Below are positions 15,902 through 24,272 of a DNA stretch of 64,000 bases, piece after piece. This stretch comes from Pyrobaculum islandicum DSM 4184 (GTDB taxonomy: Archaea; Thermoproteota; Thermoprotei; Thermoproteales; Thermoproteaceae): NCBI RefSeq assembly GCF_000015205.1, contig NC_008701.1, positions 933,436 through 997,435 on the forward strand, given 5' to 3'. The notes beneath the pieces are model-generated. The model was not told the origin of the DNA. It ran no database searches and worked only from the letters and a program-made list of their open reading frames with translations. The stretch's first letter is position 1, and the number at the start of each line of letters is the position of its first letter. Made by a program: the position numbers and the translations under genes.

Positions 15902-17214
15902 AAAAGTGGATACTTCTACTTCTTTTGACATGTTTTTCTAACGCTTATATAGTACACACTATATATACGGTTGAAATAAACGGTATAATAGGCCCATATA
16001 CGCTCTCGCAAATAGAGAGAGCGATTTCTCTTGCCGAGCAAAACAACGGCCTTGTCCTACTGTTGTTGTCTACGCCAGGCGGTTTGGCTGATGTAACACT
16101 TCAAATTATGAAAGAGGTAGGAAACTCGCCGGTTCCAGTTGTGGGTTTCGTATATCCAGATTATAGTTACGCTTGGTCTGCGGGCACTTATGTATTAATG
16201 TCGACGCATATAGCGGCTATGGCGCCACATACAGTAATAGGGTCTTGTCAGCCTATTGCTGGAGGGACGCCGGTTAACGAGTCGAAGACTCTTAACGCAT
16301 TGATAGGGTATCTAGAAACTGTTGCCAAGTCTTATGGGCGAAATGGTACTTTTGCCAGGCTATGTATAACTAAAAATGTGAATCTAGGCGCAGACGAGGC
16401 ATTAAGATATAAGGTTATTGATATAATTGCAAACGATATAGACGATTTGTTAAGGAAAATTAATGGGAGTTCTATTGTCCTGAGAAACCAGAGAGTTGAA
16501 ATCGTGGTTATTGGAAGTGCTATACAGCCGGTTACGCCCACGCCTACAGAAACCTTACAGATGTGGTTGAGCGACCCCGTGGTGTCAAGTATTTTATCTC
16601 TACTCGCATTTATACTTCTATTAACAGCCTTTTTGACAGGCCACCCAGCGGCCATAGTAGCCGCGATTATATTACTAGTTGTCTCTATGTTTTCTATTCT
16701 CCCAACTGCATGGCTTAGTCTCGTTTTGATAATTATGGGCGCGTCTCTTATCGTATTTGAAATTTTAGCAGGTATGGCGGCTCATGGAGTTGTCGCTGGC
16801 GTCGGCGCAGTTTTAGTTATAATTGGCTTCTTATCGGCATACCCAGCTAGTGTGTTTGGCAGAGAGCTTATACATATCAAAGATTGGTGGTTGATACAGC
16901 TCGGGCTTTATATAAACATAGCAGTACTAGTCGGCTTTATTGGCCTAATAATTTACAAGGCTGTGGCAGTTCATAAAGTAAAACCCCCCTCTGAGTTTTT
17001 GACAAACCTAAGAGGTATGGAGGGCGTAGCATTAGACGACATTGAACCCGGCGTGCCGGGTTTTGTAAAAGTTTTTGGAGAGTATTGGAAGGCCGTATCA
17101 GATGTGTCTATAAAAAGGGGTTGTAAAATAAGGGTTCTTGAGGTACAAGGTGATAGATTAAAGGTTGAGCCGGCGGGTATCAACACGCCGGAGGGGACGG
17201 AGGGAGAAAAGTGA
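15898..17214 (+). CDS. NfeD-type membrane serine protease (ClpP-like)
   Basis: A 438-residue STOPP/NfeD protein: signal peptide (1-17), ClpP-class protease domain, about five transmembrane helices (residues 225-365), and a C-terminal OB-fold NfeD domain (GMEGVALDDIEPG...KVFGEYWKA). The catalytic serine is in YAWSAGTYVLMS; the substrate-loop STPGGLADV is present. Archaeal homologs use a Ser-Lys dyad and cleave the C-terminus of the partner stomatin, encoded immediately upstream with a 4-bp overlap. Confidence 0.9.
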   Translation: MKKWILLLLLTCFSNAYIVHTIYTVEINGIIGPYTLSQIERAISLAEQNNGLVLLLLSTPGGLADVTLQIMKEVGNSPVPVVGFVYPDYSYAWSAGTYVLMSTHIAAMAPHTVIGSCQPIAGGTPVNESKTLNALIGYLETVAKSYGRNGTFARLCITKNVNLGADEALRYKVIDIIANDIDDLLRKINGSSIVLRNQRVEIVVIGSAIQPVTPTPTETLQMWLSDPVVSSILSLLAFILLLTAFLTGHPAAIVAAIILLVVSMFSILPTAWLSLVLIIMGASLIVFEILAGMAAHGVVAGVGAVLVIIGFLSAYPASVFGRELIHIKDWWLIQLGLYINIAVLVGFIGLIIYKAVAVHKVKPPSEFLTNLRGMEGVALDDIEPGVPGFVKVFGEYWKAVSDVSIKRGCKIRVLEVQGDRLKVEPAGINTPEGTEGEK

Positions 17215-17257
17215 TAGAAAGAGGGGGTTATTTAGTCTGTGTCCGCTTTTCGCCGTC

Positions 17258-17398
17258 CTACTGATATTTGCCGAGGACGGCGTCGTCAAATGTGCCGTCT
17301 TTGCCGACGGCAGTTTCCGACTTCACGACCTTGTCGGTGAAAACGTCGTAATACGTATACACGCCGCCCGCGTCGACTATAGCCAGAGACTCAAACAT
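17258..17398 (-). pseudogene. Short relic ORF (about 46 codons)
   Basis: The minus strand encodes MFESLAIVDAGGVYTYYDVF, then TDKVVKSETAVGKDGTFDD and AVLGKYQ before a stop. GC-rich compared with the neighbouring NfeD gene. It may be the tail of the repeated hydrophobic-protein family seen at 9100 and 25560. The rest of the 17215-17575 gap contains only a degenerate tnpB leader near 17535. Confidence 0.35.
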
Positions 17399-17575
17399 AA
17401 ACAACGCGCCGTCTAGAAGCCCCTACTCCCGCCTCAGAGTCTCAATCAGTTTAATGAACTGCTCCACCATGAGATTGTACAGTTTTCAAAGTTTGGCCCC
17501 ACATGTGGCGCGGAGGAGAAAAGCCAGAGACGCCTCTTTCAACTAGTTTTTCTTTCCCATGCCACATACGCCCAT

Positions 17576-18160
17576 GAGCCAAATCTATCGAATACTAAAT
17601 GTTGGAGATGCCATGGCAGTTGGTAGAGGAGCGTCCGGACGTCTTAGACCTAGTGACAGGGATGCACTTGGCCGTTGAGGAATATATGAAGAGATTGCTC
17701 AAGGAGACCACGGGACAGGAGGAGCCGAGGCTAACAACGGAGGAGCTAGACCGCTTGCTTACTCCCGACAGACGGGAGTTGGCGTACCGAATAATTGAGG
17801 AAGTGTTTCCCAAATACGGGCTTGGGAAAGTACTTCGTGGATAAAGCCAAAGTGTTTTGGCGCGACGTGGTATTCCACAGGGCGGTTCCGTTAGATGCCC
17901 AACTGAGAGCCAAGGACGAGAAAGACGTGAGTAGAGCCGTTTTCGTTGACCTCAAGAGCGGCGTCGTCAGAGTGTGAAAAACCGGCATACTGCCTTTCGC
18001 CGTCAAGTTGAAGAAGGGCGATGTCGTTTGGATCAGAAAGCGGTTGGAAGAGGGTGCGAGACTCAAGGTGGCATTTCTCGGCGTAGAGAAATGGAAAGGC
18101 AAGAAGGGGCCAACGTACGGTGGCTTGTATATCGCTCTCATCTTTGCTAGAGAAGTAAGT
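17576..18160 (+). pseudogene. TnpB-like gene, N-terminal half with frameshifts
   Basis: ATGAGCCAAATCTATCG at 17576 matches the TnpB-like start. An extra G near 17605 shifts frame before MPWQLVEERPDVLDLV. A second shift follows FPKYGLGK near 17825, and a TGA at 17975 replaces an arginine codon in VVRVRKTG. Homology ends at LYIALIFAREVS, before RuvC-I. The upstream leader TCAACTAGTTTTTCT matches other copies, but no palindrome remains. Confidence 0.8.
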
Positions 18161-18202
18161 CAGCTAAAGCGTCTCTTCACGATTCAGGAGACCCTTAGTT
18201 CG

Positions 18203-18433
18203 TCACCTGGAAGAACTTGGGTTGGCTTTAAAATGTTTTTGAGCCCTTAGCAAAACTTTCCCAAGCCTATGGAGATTTCCCAGGAATAACATCACAAGGC
18301 CGAAAACTACCAATTCAGCCTCATTTCCAACAACGCCCATGGCTAAAACTATGGCGCCATATATTGCCATCATATATATGAACATAATTGAGTTATCTCC
18401 TAGCAATATAACACCGGTATTTACATTTGACAT
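18203..18433 (-). CDS. Small hydrophobic protein (76 aa), uncertain
   Basis: MSNVNTGVILLGDNSIMFIY begins a protein with two hydrophobic segments (MMAIYGAIVLAMGVVG and ELVVFGLVMLFLGNL) and a basic tail. No family recognised. It lies between two tnpB remnants and may be a relic of chromosomal sequence or cargo. Confidence 0.4.
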   Translation of the reverse strand: MSNVNTGVILLGDNSIMFIYMMAIYGAIVLAMGVVGNEAELVVFGLVMLFLGNLHRLGKVLLRAQKHFKANPSSSR

Positions 18434-18450
18434 GACGTAATAGCAGTACG

Positions 18451-18622
18451 TCCCCCTATCTCTCTTGGCCCCTCCCTGGGGGACTTAAGGGCCCGCCTCG
18501 GGTACACCGGGGCGAGGGGGCGGGTCACCCGGGGGACGGCCGCGAGTCGCTTGTTTTTACAACAGTTTGGCGCCCCCGTCTGCCGCCCCAGGGGCCATGC
18601 GTCGTTTATGAAGCAAGAAAAC
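18451..18622 (-). ncRNA. Class A structured 3' tail (candidate omega/re-RNA)
   Basis: 3' of the minus-strand tnpB remnant at 18623, ending TAGGGGGA at 18451. Contains stems of the CCTCGGGTACACCGGGG type and the shared block CTCTTGGCCCCTCCC. Nearly colinear with the tail of the intact copy at 24096-24272. RNA role inferred. Confidence 0.5.
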
Positions 18623-19050
18623 TTACGAGGTTAAAAATGTGATGGCTGTTGGGACGGAGGAAAAAACGGGTTGTTTTGTCTTCTCTATTAACTCCCGGTA
18701 TCTCTTCTCTGCCCATATCATGGGCACGTTGTCGCGGTGCGCTCTGAAGCCGCAGGCGGGGCAACGTATGAAGCGGCCTTCCTCTTTTGTCATCTTAGTG
18801 CCACACTTTGGACAGACTGTTGAATACAGCCGCTCCTCTAGATACGGCAGGCCGTACCACTGCGTCGACTCCTTCAGCCTCCTCCTTAACTGCCCGAGCC
18901 CGTCTAGGAAGTGTTTCCTCACGTCGTTTCCGTTGCCCTCCTTCAGCTCTCGGTAACTCTCGTCTTCCATCGTGTCGACGACTATGGCGGCTTGGTGCTC
19001 TCTTGCCAGTTTTATGATCTCGCGGGCGGCGTTTATAACGACGTCGCGGA
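18623..19050 (-). pseudogene. TnpB-like gene, C-terminal half
   Basis: Open frame matching the last about 140 residues of the intact protein: IRDVVINAAREIIKLA, VVDTMEDESYRELKEG, LDGLGQLRRRLKES, zinc ribbon CPKCGTKM-CPACGFRAHRDN and VPMIWAEKRYRELIEK. The 5' half is absent. RuvC-II and III motifs are intact. A class A tail follows. Confidence 0.8.
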
Positions 19051-19195
19051 TATATGCAAGCTGCGAGGTCGTGCGCCGCTGCGCAATGGAGCCAGTCCCC
19101 AACTCACGCCGTACAAGGCCTTGGATATGTCTTCTGGTAGAGACCTAAGCCATGTCATTTCACAGTTATGGACATCCACCTCCTCAGGAGTATAA

Positions 19196-19215
19196 CTTAT
19201 ATAGTATAAAGGTGG
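19196..19215 (+). promoter_or_regulatory. TATA box and Shine-Dalgarno-like site of the flavoprotein gene
   Basis: CTTATATAGTATAAA (19196-19210) is followed by AAGGTGG just before GTG 19223. A leader this short would leave the SD-like site at the very transcript start; it supports the GTG start. Confidence 0.4.
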
Positions 19216-19222
19216 ATACGCT

Positions 19223-20614
19223 GTGAGTTGTACATCTGCTGTGTTTTGTACACCTAGAGCATCTCGCGAAGATGAGCTCGTTGCCGATGTGATAATAGTA
19301 GGCGGCGGATTTGGGGGTCTTGTAACAGCGTTAGAACTTAAGAGATACGGCTATAGACCTAGGGTAGTTTACATAGGACATTTAGGCGGCCACCATATTT
19401 TAGGAAATGCGCCAAGGTACTCGGACTATATAGATGTACAATCAATAATAAGCAAAGCCAGGGAATTAGACGTAATAGAGGGGTTTTTTGATGGAATTTA
19501 CATATATCATAAAGGTATAAAATATAGAGTACGCTATAAACACCTAGTTTTAGCTACAGGGGGTTTCGATGCGCCGATAACATTTCCAAATAGCATCAAG
19601 GCACCTCAGAAGACTGCAGAAGAGGTTCTATTACAACAACCCACAGGTCTTAAAATCGCCGTTTGGGGCACAACCGAGTGGGGGCTACGTACTGCACTTA
19701 CATTAAAAAGACTTGGCAACGACGTAATAGTTTTAGATAACTCTGCATATATAAGAGATACGAAATATTTTGAAAAGGTCAAGAAGACGATAGATTTCCC
19801 CATTGCCACCTCTGTAAGGATTAAGAGTTATGACAGAGGAGTTTTAAAATACAACGTTATAACTGAAAAAAGGACTATAGAGAAAAGAGAGGAGAAACTC
19901 GATCTTATAGTGTCGACTGTAAGAATGGTGAACCCGTATGTAGTCACAAAGCTGGGGTTTAAAGTGTATTACAGCTTTGAGTTAAATTCTCTTATACCCA
20001 GGCGCACCAACCTCGGCGAACTTTTGACACTAGATGACACAGGTAGAGCCGTCGGCGGGAGTAATATCTACGTGACTGGCCACCTCTATGGCGCAGTGAG
20101 AGAAAACCACATCGTAGAACAAGCCAGGTTGCTTGCCATGTACATAGCTTCTAAAGATGGGCTTGAAGATGGGGAAAAAGTTAAAGATGGTTTAGGTAAG
20201 TTCCTCGCCACACTTGCGGTAGAAGCCAACTGGCTTTATAACCTTGGCAACAGACTTGAATATGGCACAGATAACACAGGACGATACATAGAGCCTAATG
20301 TTATCGACGTCCCACACTGGGCTTCGTATTGGCCACAAGAAGAAGATATAGAAGGCGTCATCATATGCCCCTGTGACAATACGCCTATAGATAAAGTGTT
20401 AAAGGAGGTAAAAGAGGCGAATAGGCTGAAAGAGATAAAGACAAAGATAACACATAAAGACGTTGAACTGCTAAGGCAATTAAAGCTTCCACAGCTTTCA
20501 TTTGGAGAATCTGTATGTGCCGAATCTATGTGCCTACCCTACGCAACAATAATACTAGGGGCACTGTTAGGACAGAAGCCGTCGTACTTTATATACGGCA
20601 AACTCCCACAGTAG
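19223..20614 (+). CDS. FAD-dependent oxidoreductase with C-terminal [2Fe-2S] BFD-like domain
   Basis: A 463-residue flavoprotein. The N-terminal Rossmann motif is DVIIVGGGFGGLVTALEL (about residue 22); a second nucleotide motif is KIAVWGTTEWGLRTAL (about 143). GSNIYVTGHLYGAV is the usual FAD-closing block. The C-terminus has CPCDN and, 50 residues on, CAESMC, four cysteines expected to hold an Fe-S cluster, as in sarcosine-oxidase alpha and related dehydrogenases. Substrate unknown; no partner subunits adjacent. Confidence 0.78.
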   Translation: MSCTSAVFCTPRASREDELVADVIIVGGGFGGLVTALELKRYGYRPRVVYIGHLGGHHILGNAPRYSDYIDVQSIISKARELDVIEGFFDGIYIYHKGIKYRVRYKHLVLATGGFDAPITFPNSIKAPQKTAEEVLLQQPTGLKIAVWGTTEWGLRTALTLKRLGNDVIVLDNSAYIRDTKYFEKVKKTIDFPIATSVRIKSYDRGVLKYNVITEKRTIEKREEKLDLIVSTVRMVNPYVVTKLGFKVYYSFELNSLIPRRTNLGELLTLDDTGRAVGGSNIYVTGHLYGAVRENHIVEQARLLAMYIASKDGLEDGEKVKDGLGKFLATLAVEANWLYNLGNRLEYGTDNTGRYIEPNVIDVPHWASYWPQEEDIEGVIICPCDNTPIDKVLKEVKEANRLKEIKTKITHKDVELLRQLKLPQLSFGESVCAESMCLPYATIILGALLGQKPSYFIYGKLPQ

Positions 20615-20642
20615 CCAGAAAATTACGCTAATTGGGTATTTT

Positions 20643-21932
20643 TTATACAGAAACCAGTTGGCTTAACAACTGTCTTAATTTCTCTAGCCCATCTTTTGAA
20701 TTAGACTCCAGCTTAACTCTAAGCACAGGCTCTGTGTTGCTAGGCCTAATTAATAGCCTTCCATCCCTAGTTCTTATATCTATTCCGTCTAGCTCATAAA
20801 ATTCGAAAGAAACAGCCCTCTTTTTTGCCTCTTCGACTGCTTTTCTAGGGTCGGCAACTTTGAGATCTAGACGTTCTTCATAGACCTTAGGCGCCTCCTC
20901 TAGTATTTTGTCTAGTGTCGTGTTTCGCTCTTCGAGAATAGAAAGTATTTTTAAAGCCGCATATATACCGTCGTCAAAATAGTTATTTTCTTTAAACCCG
21001 ATATGTCCACTATACTCTGCCCAGAAAATCGCGTTATATCTCGCCGCCGTGGGCTTTTGGAAACTGTGGCCCACTCTTTGCCTGATTATCTTAACCCCCC
21101 GCTCTTCTGCGACTTTCTCTAGATATAGAGGCATAGTGATATCAAACACGACAGTATCGCCTGGTTTTGCATAGTAATTTATGAGTGTATAAACCATTTT
21201 TTCAGGCCGAAAAACTTCGCCTCTAGCTGTAACAAGGCCAACTCTGTCGCAGTCGCCATCAAGCGCAATACCTGCATCTAGTCTATTCTCTATTACTAAC
21301 TTCTGAAGTTGTTTTAGATTTTCCGCCTTCTCTGGATCTGGCAAGTGAGCTGGAAATCTGCCGTCTGGAAAATCGTTTATTGCAACGACCTTTCTAAAAC
21401 TTCTCTCTAACAGAGGTTTTAATATCACGCCAGCCGCATTAGCCGGGTCAAATCCTATAGATAGATCTAATCTTCTAAACCTCGCCGTTATATAGTCGAT
21501 GTACTTTGTCAAAATATCGCTGACATATACAACGCCGCGAGTCGCTGGAGGGGGGGACTCTAACATATTTGCTAGTTGTTGAATTTCATGACTCTCTAAA
21601 TCTACGCCTCCCGGCTTCATGATCTTCATACCGTTGTACTCCGGCGGGTTGTGAGATGCTGTTATCATCACCGCGGGCTTTTGGAATATATACGATGCGT
21701 AATGCGTCACAGGGGTTGTAGACGTGCCTATAAACACGATGTTGCCCCCCACGAGAAGCCCTCTAGATAACGCTTCGGCAATTCTAAATGAGTGTGTTCT
21801 AACGTCCATACCGACTATAATATCTCCGCCGTTGAAAAACTTCGAAATAGCGTATCCGATCTTCTCAACTAAATCCATCGTCAACTCTCTATCTACTACA
21901 CCTCTAATATCATATGCCTTAAATACCGTCAT
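20643..21932 (-). CDS. manB: Phosphomannomutase/phosphoglucomutase
   Basis: Interconverts hexose 1- and 6-phosphates for sugar-nucleotide synthesis. It is 429 residues. Motifs: KAYDIRGVV at the start, phosphoserine loop TASHNPPEYNGMK (about residue 92), metal site LDGDCDRVG (about 223), sugar loop AEYSGH and phosphate loop RPSNTEPVLRV near the end. Divergent from the DUF763 gene with a single shared TATA region (21954-21964). Confidence 0.92.
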   Translation of the reverse strand: MTVFKAYDIRGVVDRELTMDLVEKIGYAISKFFNGGDIIVGMDVRTHSFRIAEALSRGLLVGGNIVFIGTSTTPVTHYASYIFQKPAVMITASHNPPEYNGMKIMKPGGVDLESHEIQQLANMLESPPPATRGVVYVSDILTKYIDYITARFRRLDLSIGFDPANAAGVILKPLLERSFRKVVAINDFPDGRFPAHLPDPEKAENLKQLQKLVIENRLDAGIALDGDCDRVGLVTARGEVFRPEKMVYTLINYYAKPGDTVVFDITMPLYLEKVAEERGVKIIRQRVGHSFQKPTAARYNAIFWAEYSGHIGFKENNYFDDGIYAALKILSILEERNTTLDKILEEAPKVYEERLDLKVADPRKAVEEAKKRAVSFEFYELDGIDIRTRDGRLLIRPSNTEPVLRVKLESNSKDGLEKLRQLLSQLVSV

Positions 21933-21953
21933 CGCAATTTCAATACTGCAAAA

Positions 21954-21964
21954 TTATATATTTT
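21954..21964. promoter_or_regulatory. Shared bidirectional TATA box
   Basis: TTATATATTTT is a TATA box on both strands. It is about 25 nt from the minus-strand ATG at 21932 and about 23 nt from the plus-strand GTG at 21980, the right distance for two leaderless, divergent transcripts. Confidence 0.5.
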
Positions 21965-21979
21965 GACGTATATACATCT

Positions 21980-23101
21980 GTGAGACTTGGCGGAGTCGCA
22001 GACTTGCCGCTACACGACGGCCATGTGCCGCCTTGGTTATTTATACGCATGAGGAAACTCGCCTCGTTGATTTTACATGTGATGTACGACCTTTACGGCC
22101 CCGACGGCATTATTGAACGTTTTGCACACCCCGTCTTTTTCCAAGCCTTTAACAACATTATAGGCATGGACTGGGATAGTAGCGGTAGCACCACTGTAAC
22201 TACAGCGGTGGTAAAAGAGGTTTTACGAAATTCTGACGTAATACCTGTGAGAGTGGCTGGGGGGAAAGGTCGTCAAGCCTTAAAAACGCCGAATGAGATA
22301 GAAGAAATCGCCAAGCGTTTTGGTCTAGACGCCACACAGCTTATAACAGCTTCTAGACTCACCGCTAAGGTAGATAACACGTTGATACAAGATGGGTACG
22401 AGATATACCACCATGCCTTCTTTATATCTGAGACAGGCAGATGGTGTGTTATTCAACAAGGCATGAACCCAGAGGTTAAAATGGCGCGTCGTTACCATTG
22501 GATTTCTACTGAGGATTTCTTCAATAGTCCCCACACAGGAATCATCGGATTCCGCCATAACAACGTCCTCAATTTAGCATCTAAAAACAGTAGAGATAAT
22601 AGGTCGATAATTTTAGAACTCGTAAATGAGGGAGCTACAAAAATTGCAAAGTACCTAGCCCTTCTGCGCGGTCAGACAACCTTGGTAGACACCCCCTACT
22701 ATCATCCATATGTAAAAACCAGCATCGACATAGACATCAAGACAGTTTTGAAAAATCTACCGCCGCCTAAGTCTGTAGACGATTTTAAAGAACTTCTGCT
22801 CAAATATAGAGTGGGGCCTAAGACTTTACGCGCACTTGCCTTAGTTGCAGAAATCATTTTTAAAACTCCCGCAGACTGGAGCGACCCAGCTGTAGACCCG
22901 TTTAAATTCTCCTTTGCAGTAGGAGGGAAAGACGGGGTGCCGTATCCAGTTAACAAAAAGGTATACGACGAATTAATTGCCCTACTTGATGCGGTTGTAG
23001 AAAAAGCCCATACAAACCCTGGGCTTTATCGCTACCTTGCCCACTTGGCAAAGAAGGCAGAGATGTGGAAATTTCCTGAAGATAAAAAGAGACCTACTTA
23101 A
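21980..23101 (+). CDS. DUF763 family protein
   Basis: A 373-residue protein with the hallmark start RLGGVADLPLHDGHVPPWLF, the block HPVFFQAFNNIIGMDWDSSG and HHAFFISETGRWCVIQQGMN. The family is conserved in archaea and some thermophilic bacteria. An HhH-like segment (LLLKYRVGPKTLRALALVAE) hints at DNA binding. Biochemical function is not established. GTG start set by the shared TATA box. Confidence 0.85.
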   Translation: MRLGGVADLPLHDGHVPPWLFIRMRKLASLILHVMYDLYGPDGIIERFAHPVFFQAFNNIIGMDWDSSGSTTVTTAVVKEVLRNSDVIPVRVAGGKGRQALKTPNEIEEIAKRFGLDATQLITASRLTAKVDNTLIQDGYEIYHHAFFISETGRWCVIQQGMNPEVKMARRYHWISTEDFFNSPHTGIIGFRHNNVLNLASKNSRDNRSIILELVNEGATKIAKYLALLRGQTTLVDTPYYHPYVKTSIDIDIKTVLKNLPPPKSVDDFKELLLKYRVGPKTLRALALVAEIIFKTPADWSDPAVDPFKFSFAVGGKDGVPYPVNKKVYDELIALLDAVVEKAHTNPGLYRYLAHLAKKAEMWKFPEDKKRPT

Positions 23102-23187
23102 CAACTTATTTGACAACTACAACAAGCCTAGCCCTTTAAGGCGAGGAGCGCAGTGGAGGTTCCGCTATGTGCTACCTCTTTGGTGGG
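23102..23187. other. Short gap with an IS605-type hairpin scar
   Basis: Contains CTAGCCCTTTAAGGCGAGGAG, resembling the CCCTTT-AGGG hairpins found at ends of the second TnpB family at 27725, 50440 and 52890. Nothing else recognised. Confidence 0.3.
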
Positions 23188-23784
23188 TCATAGAGTTTCA
23201 AAACAGCTGGGTTTATATTGAGACCACTGTGTAACCCTGGACACGTCCTCGAGGATGTATCTCCCAACTATTTCAAAATCGGCTCCTGCTCGTATGGCGT
23301 CGCCCGGATTACCGCCTTGCGGTCCTATGCCGGGCGAAATAATTCTGTAGCTACAGCCTAGTTTCCTACGAGCGTGGGCTATAACATCTGGTTGGTTGCC
23401 AGGCAAGACGTATCCCCTGACGTCTCCCACATCTAACAACTCCTCCCATATTTTGTCATATAGAGTTGGCGCTGTCATTTTAGCTAGGACGTATATATGT
23501 CTGCCCCTTGGGAGAGACGGATATAGGAAGCCGTGGGTAATTACGCAACATGCACCTCTGTTGATAAGTTTCTCGATTACTCTATTTGCCACATGTGGAA
23601 CGTCAGCAATTTTTAAATCGACAATTACATTACCAAATCTCGCAATCTCGCCAATGATAGATGCACCACTAGCAAGTACTAAGTCCCATCCGACTTTAAA
23701 TCCTGCGACTAAGTCTTTAAGCGTTTTTGCAACGTCAAGAGCCTTTAAGACCTCCGTATCCAATGCCACCACTACTGGGTACAC
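23188..23784 (-). CDS. pyrF: Orotidine 5'-phosphate decarboxylase
   Basis: Last step of UMP synthesis. TIM-barrel with VALDTE near the start, the catalytic block VIVDLKIADVPH (Asp-x-Lys-x-x-Asp) and phosphate site ISPGIGPQGG plus GADFEIVGRYI. I chose GTG 23784 (VYPVVVALDTE), since the TATA box at 23804-23812 is about 23 nt upstream and the 12-residue longer frame to 23820 would read through it. This gives 198 residues. pyrB lies 3 kb away across the transposon cluster. Confidence 0.9.
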   Translation of the reverse strand: MYPVVVALDTEVLKALDVAKTLKDLVAGFKVGWDLVLASGASIIGEIARFGNVIVDLKIADVPHVANRVIEKLINRGACCVITHGFLYPSLPRGRHIYVLAKMTAPTLYDKIWEELLDVGDVRGYVLPGNQPDVIAHARRKLGCSYRIISPGIGPQGGNPGDAIRAGADFEIVGRYILEDVSRVTQWSQYKPSCFETL

Positions 23785-23803
23785 GAGAATACTCTTGTAA
23801 CAA

Positions 23804-23812
23804 CTTATATCC
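23804..23812 (-). promoter_or_regulatory. TATA box for pyrF
   Basis: GGATATAAG on the minus strand, about 23 nt before GTG 23784. It is only about 15 bp from the tnpB remnant beginning at 23830. Confidence 0.4.
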
Positions 23813-23829
23813 TTTGACACTACCCCTTA

Positions 23830-24095
23830 CGTCGACACCGAGAAATGCAAGTCTCAACTTAGCACCTTCTTCCAATCTCTATCTGATTCAAGCGACGTCG
23901 CTCTTTTTCAATTTTACAACAAACGTCTCTCTTAATCTCCACACTTTGATGACACCGCTCTTGAGGTCAACGAAAACGACATTGCTTATATCTTTCTCGT
24001 CCTCGACTCTCAACTGGGCATTGAGCGGAACCGCCCGGTGGAACACTATGTCGCGCCAAAGAAACTTAGCATAATTCACAAGGGTTTTCCCAATA
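23830..24095 (-). pseudogene. Older TnpB-like gene, downstream part of a split copy
   Basis: Starts at the exact end of the class A tail: GKTLVNYAKFLWRD continues where the fragment at 26371-26510 stops (QKYGLG), as compared with GLGKYFVDKAKVFWRD in other copies. It reads on through VFHRAVPLNAQLRVEDEK and VVFVDLKSGV, then decays. I infer that this tnpB was split by insertion of the 24096-26370 segment. Confidence 0.75.
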
Positions 24096-24272
24096 TCCCC
24101 CTATCTTTCTCTTGGCCCCTCCCCGGGGGACTTAAGGGCCCGCCCCGGGTGCACCGGGGCGAGAGGGCGGGTCATACGGGGGACGTGGCGCCAAGTCGTT
24201 AACTTTCGCCGTCTTCGCGCCCCCGTCTGCCGCCCCGGGGCCAAGTAGATGCCGTTCATGAAATAAGAAAAC
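24096..24272 (-). ncRNA. Class A structured 3' tail of the intact TnpB (candidate omega/re-RNA)
   Basis: Downstream of the stop at 24273. Strong hairpins: CGCCCCGG-GTGCA-CCGGGGCG inside a CCCGCC/GGCGGG outer stem, then GGCCAAGAGAAAGATAGGGGGAT at the end (split here as GGCCAAGAGAAAG and ATAGGGGGAT). The boundary is fixed because the next bases are tnpB codons of the older copy. By analogy with TnpB, the transcript would carry a guide beginning at about 24095 and reading ATTGGGAAAACCC. Confidence 0.55.

Noticed and set aside
17165-17416. 83-residue Arg-rich ORF after the NfeD gene
   Set aside because: Overlaps the NfeD end out of frame and runs into a relic on the other strand.
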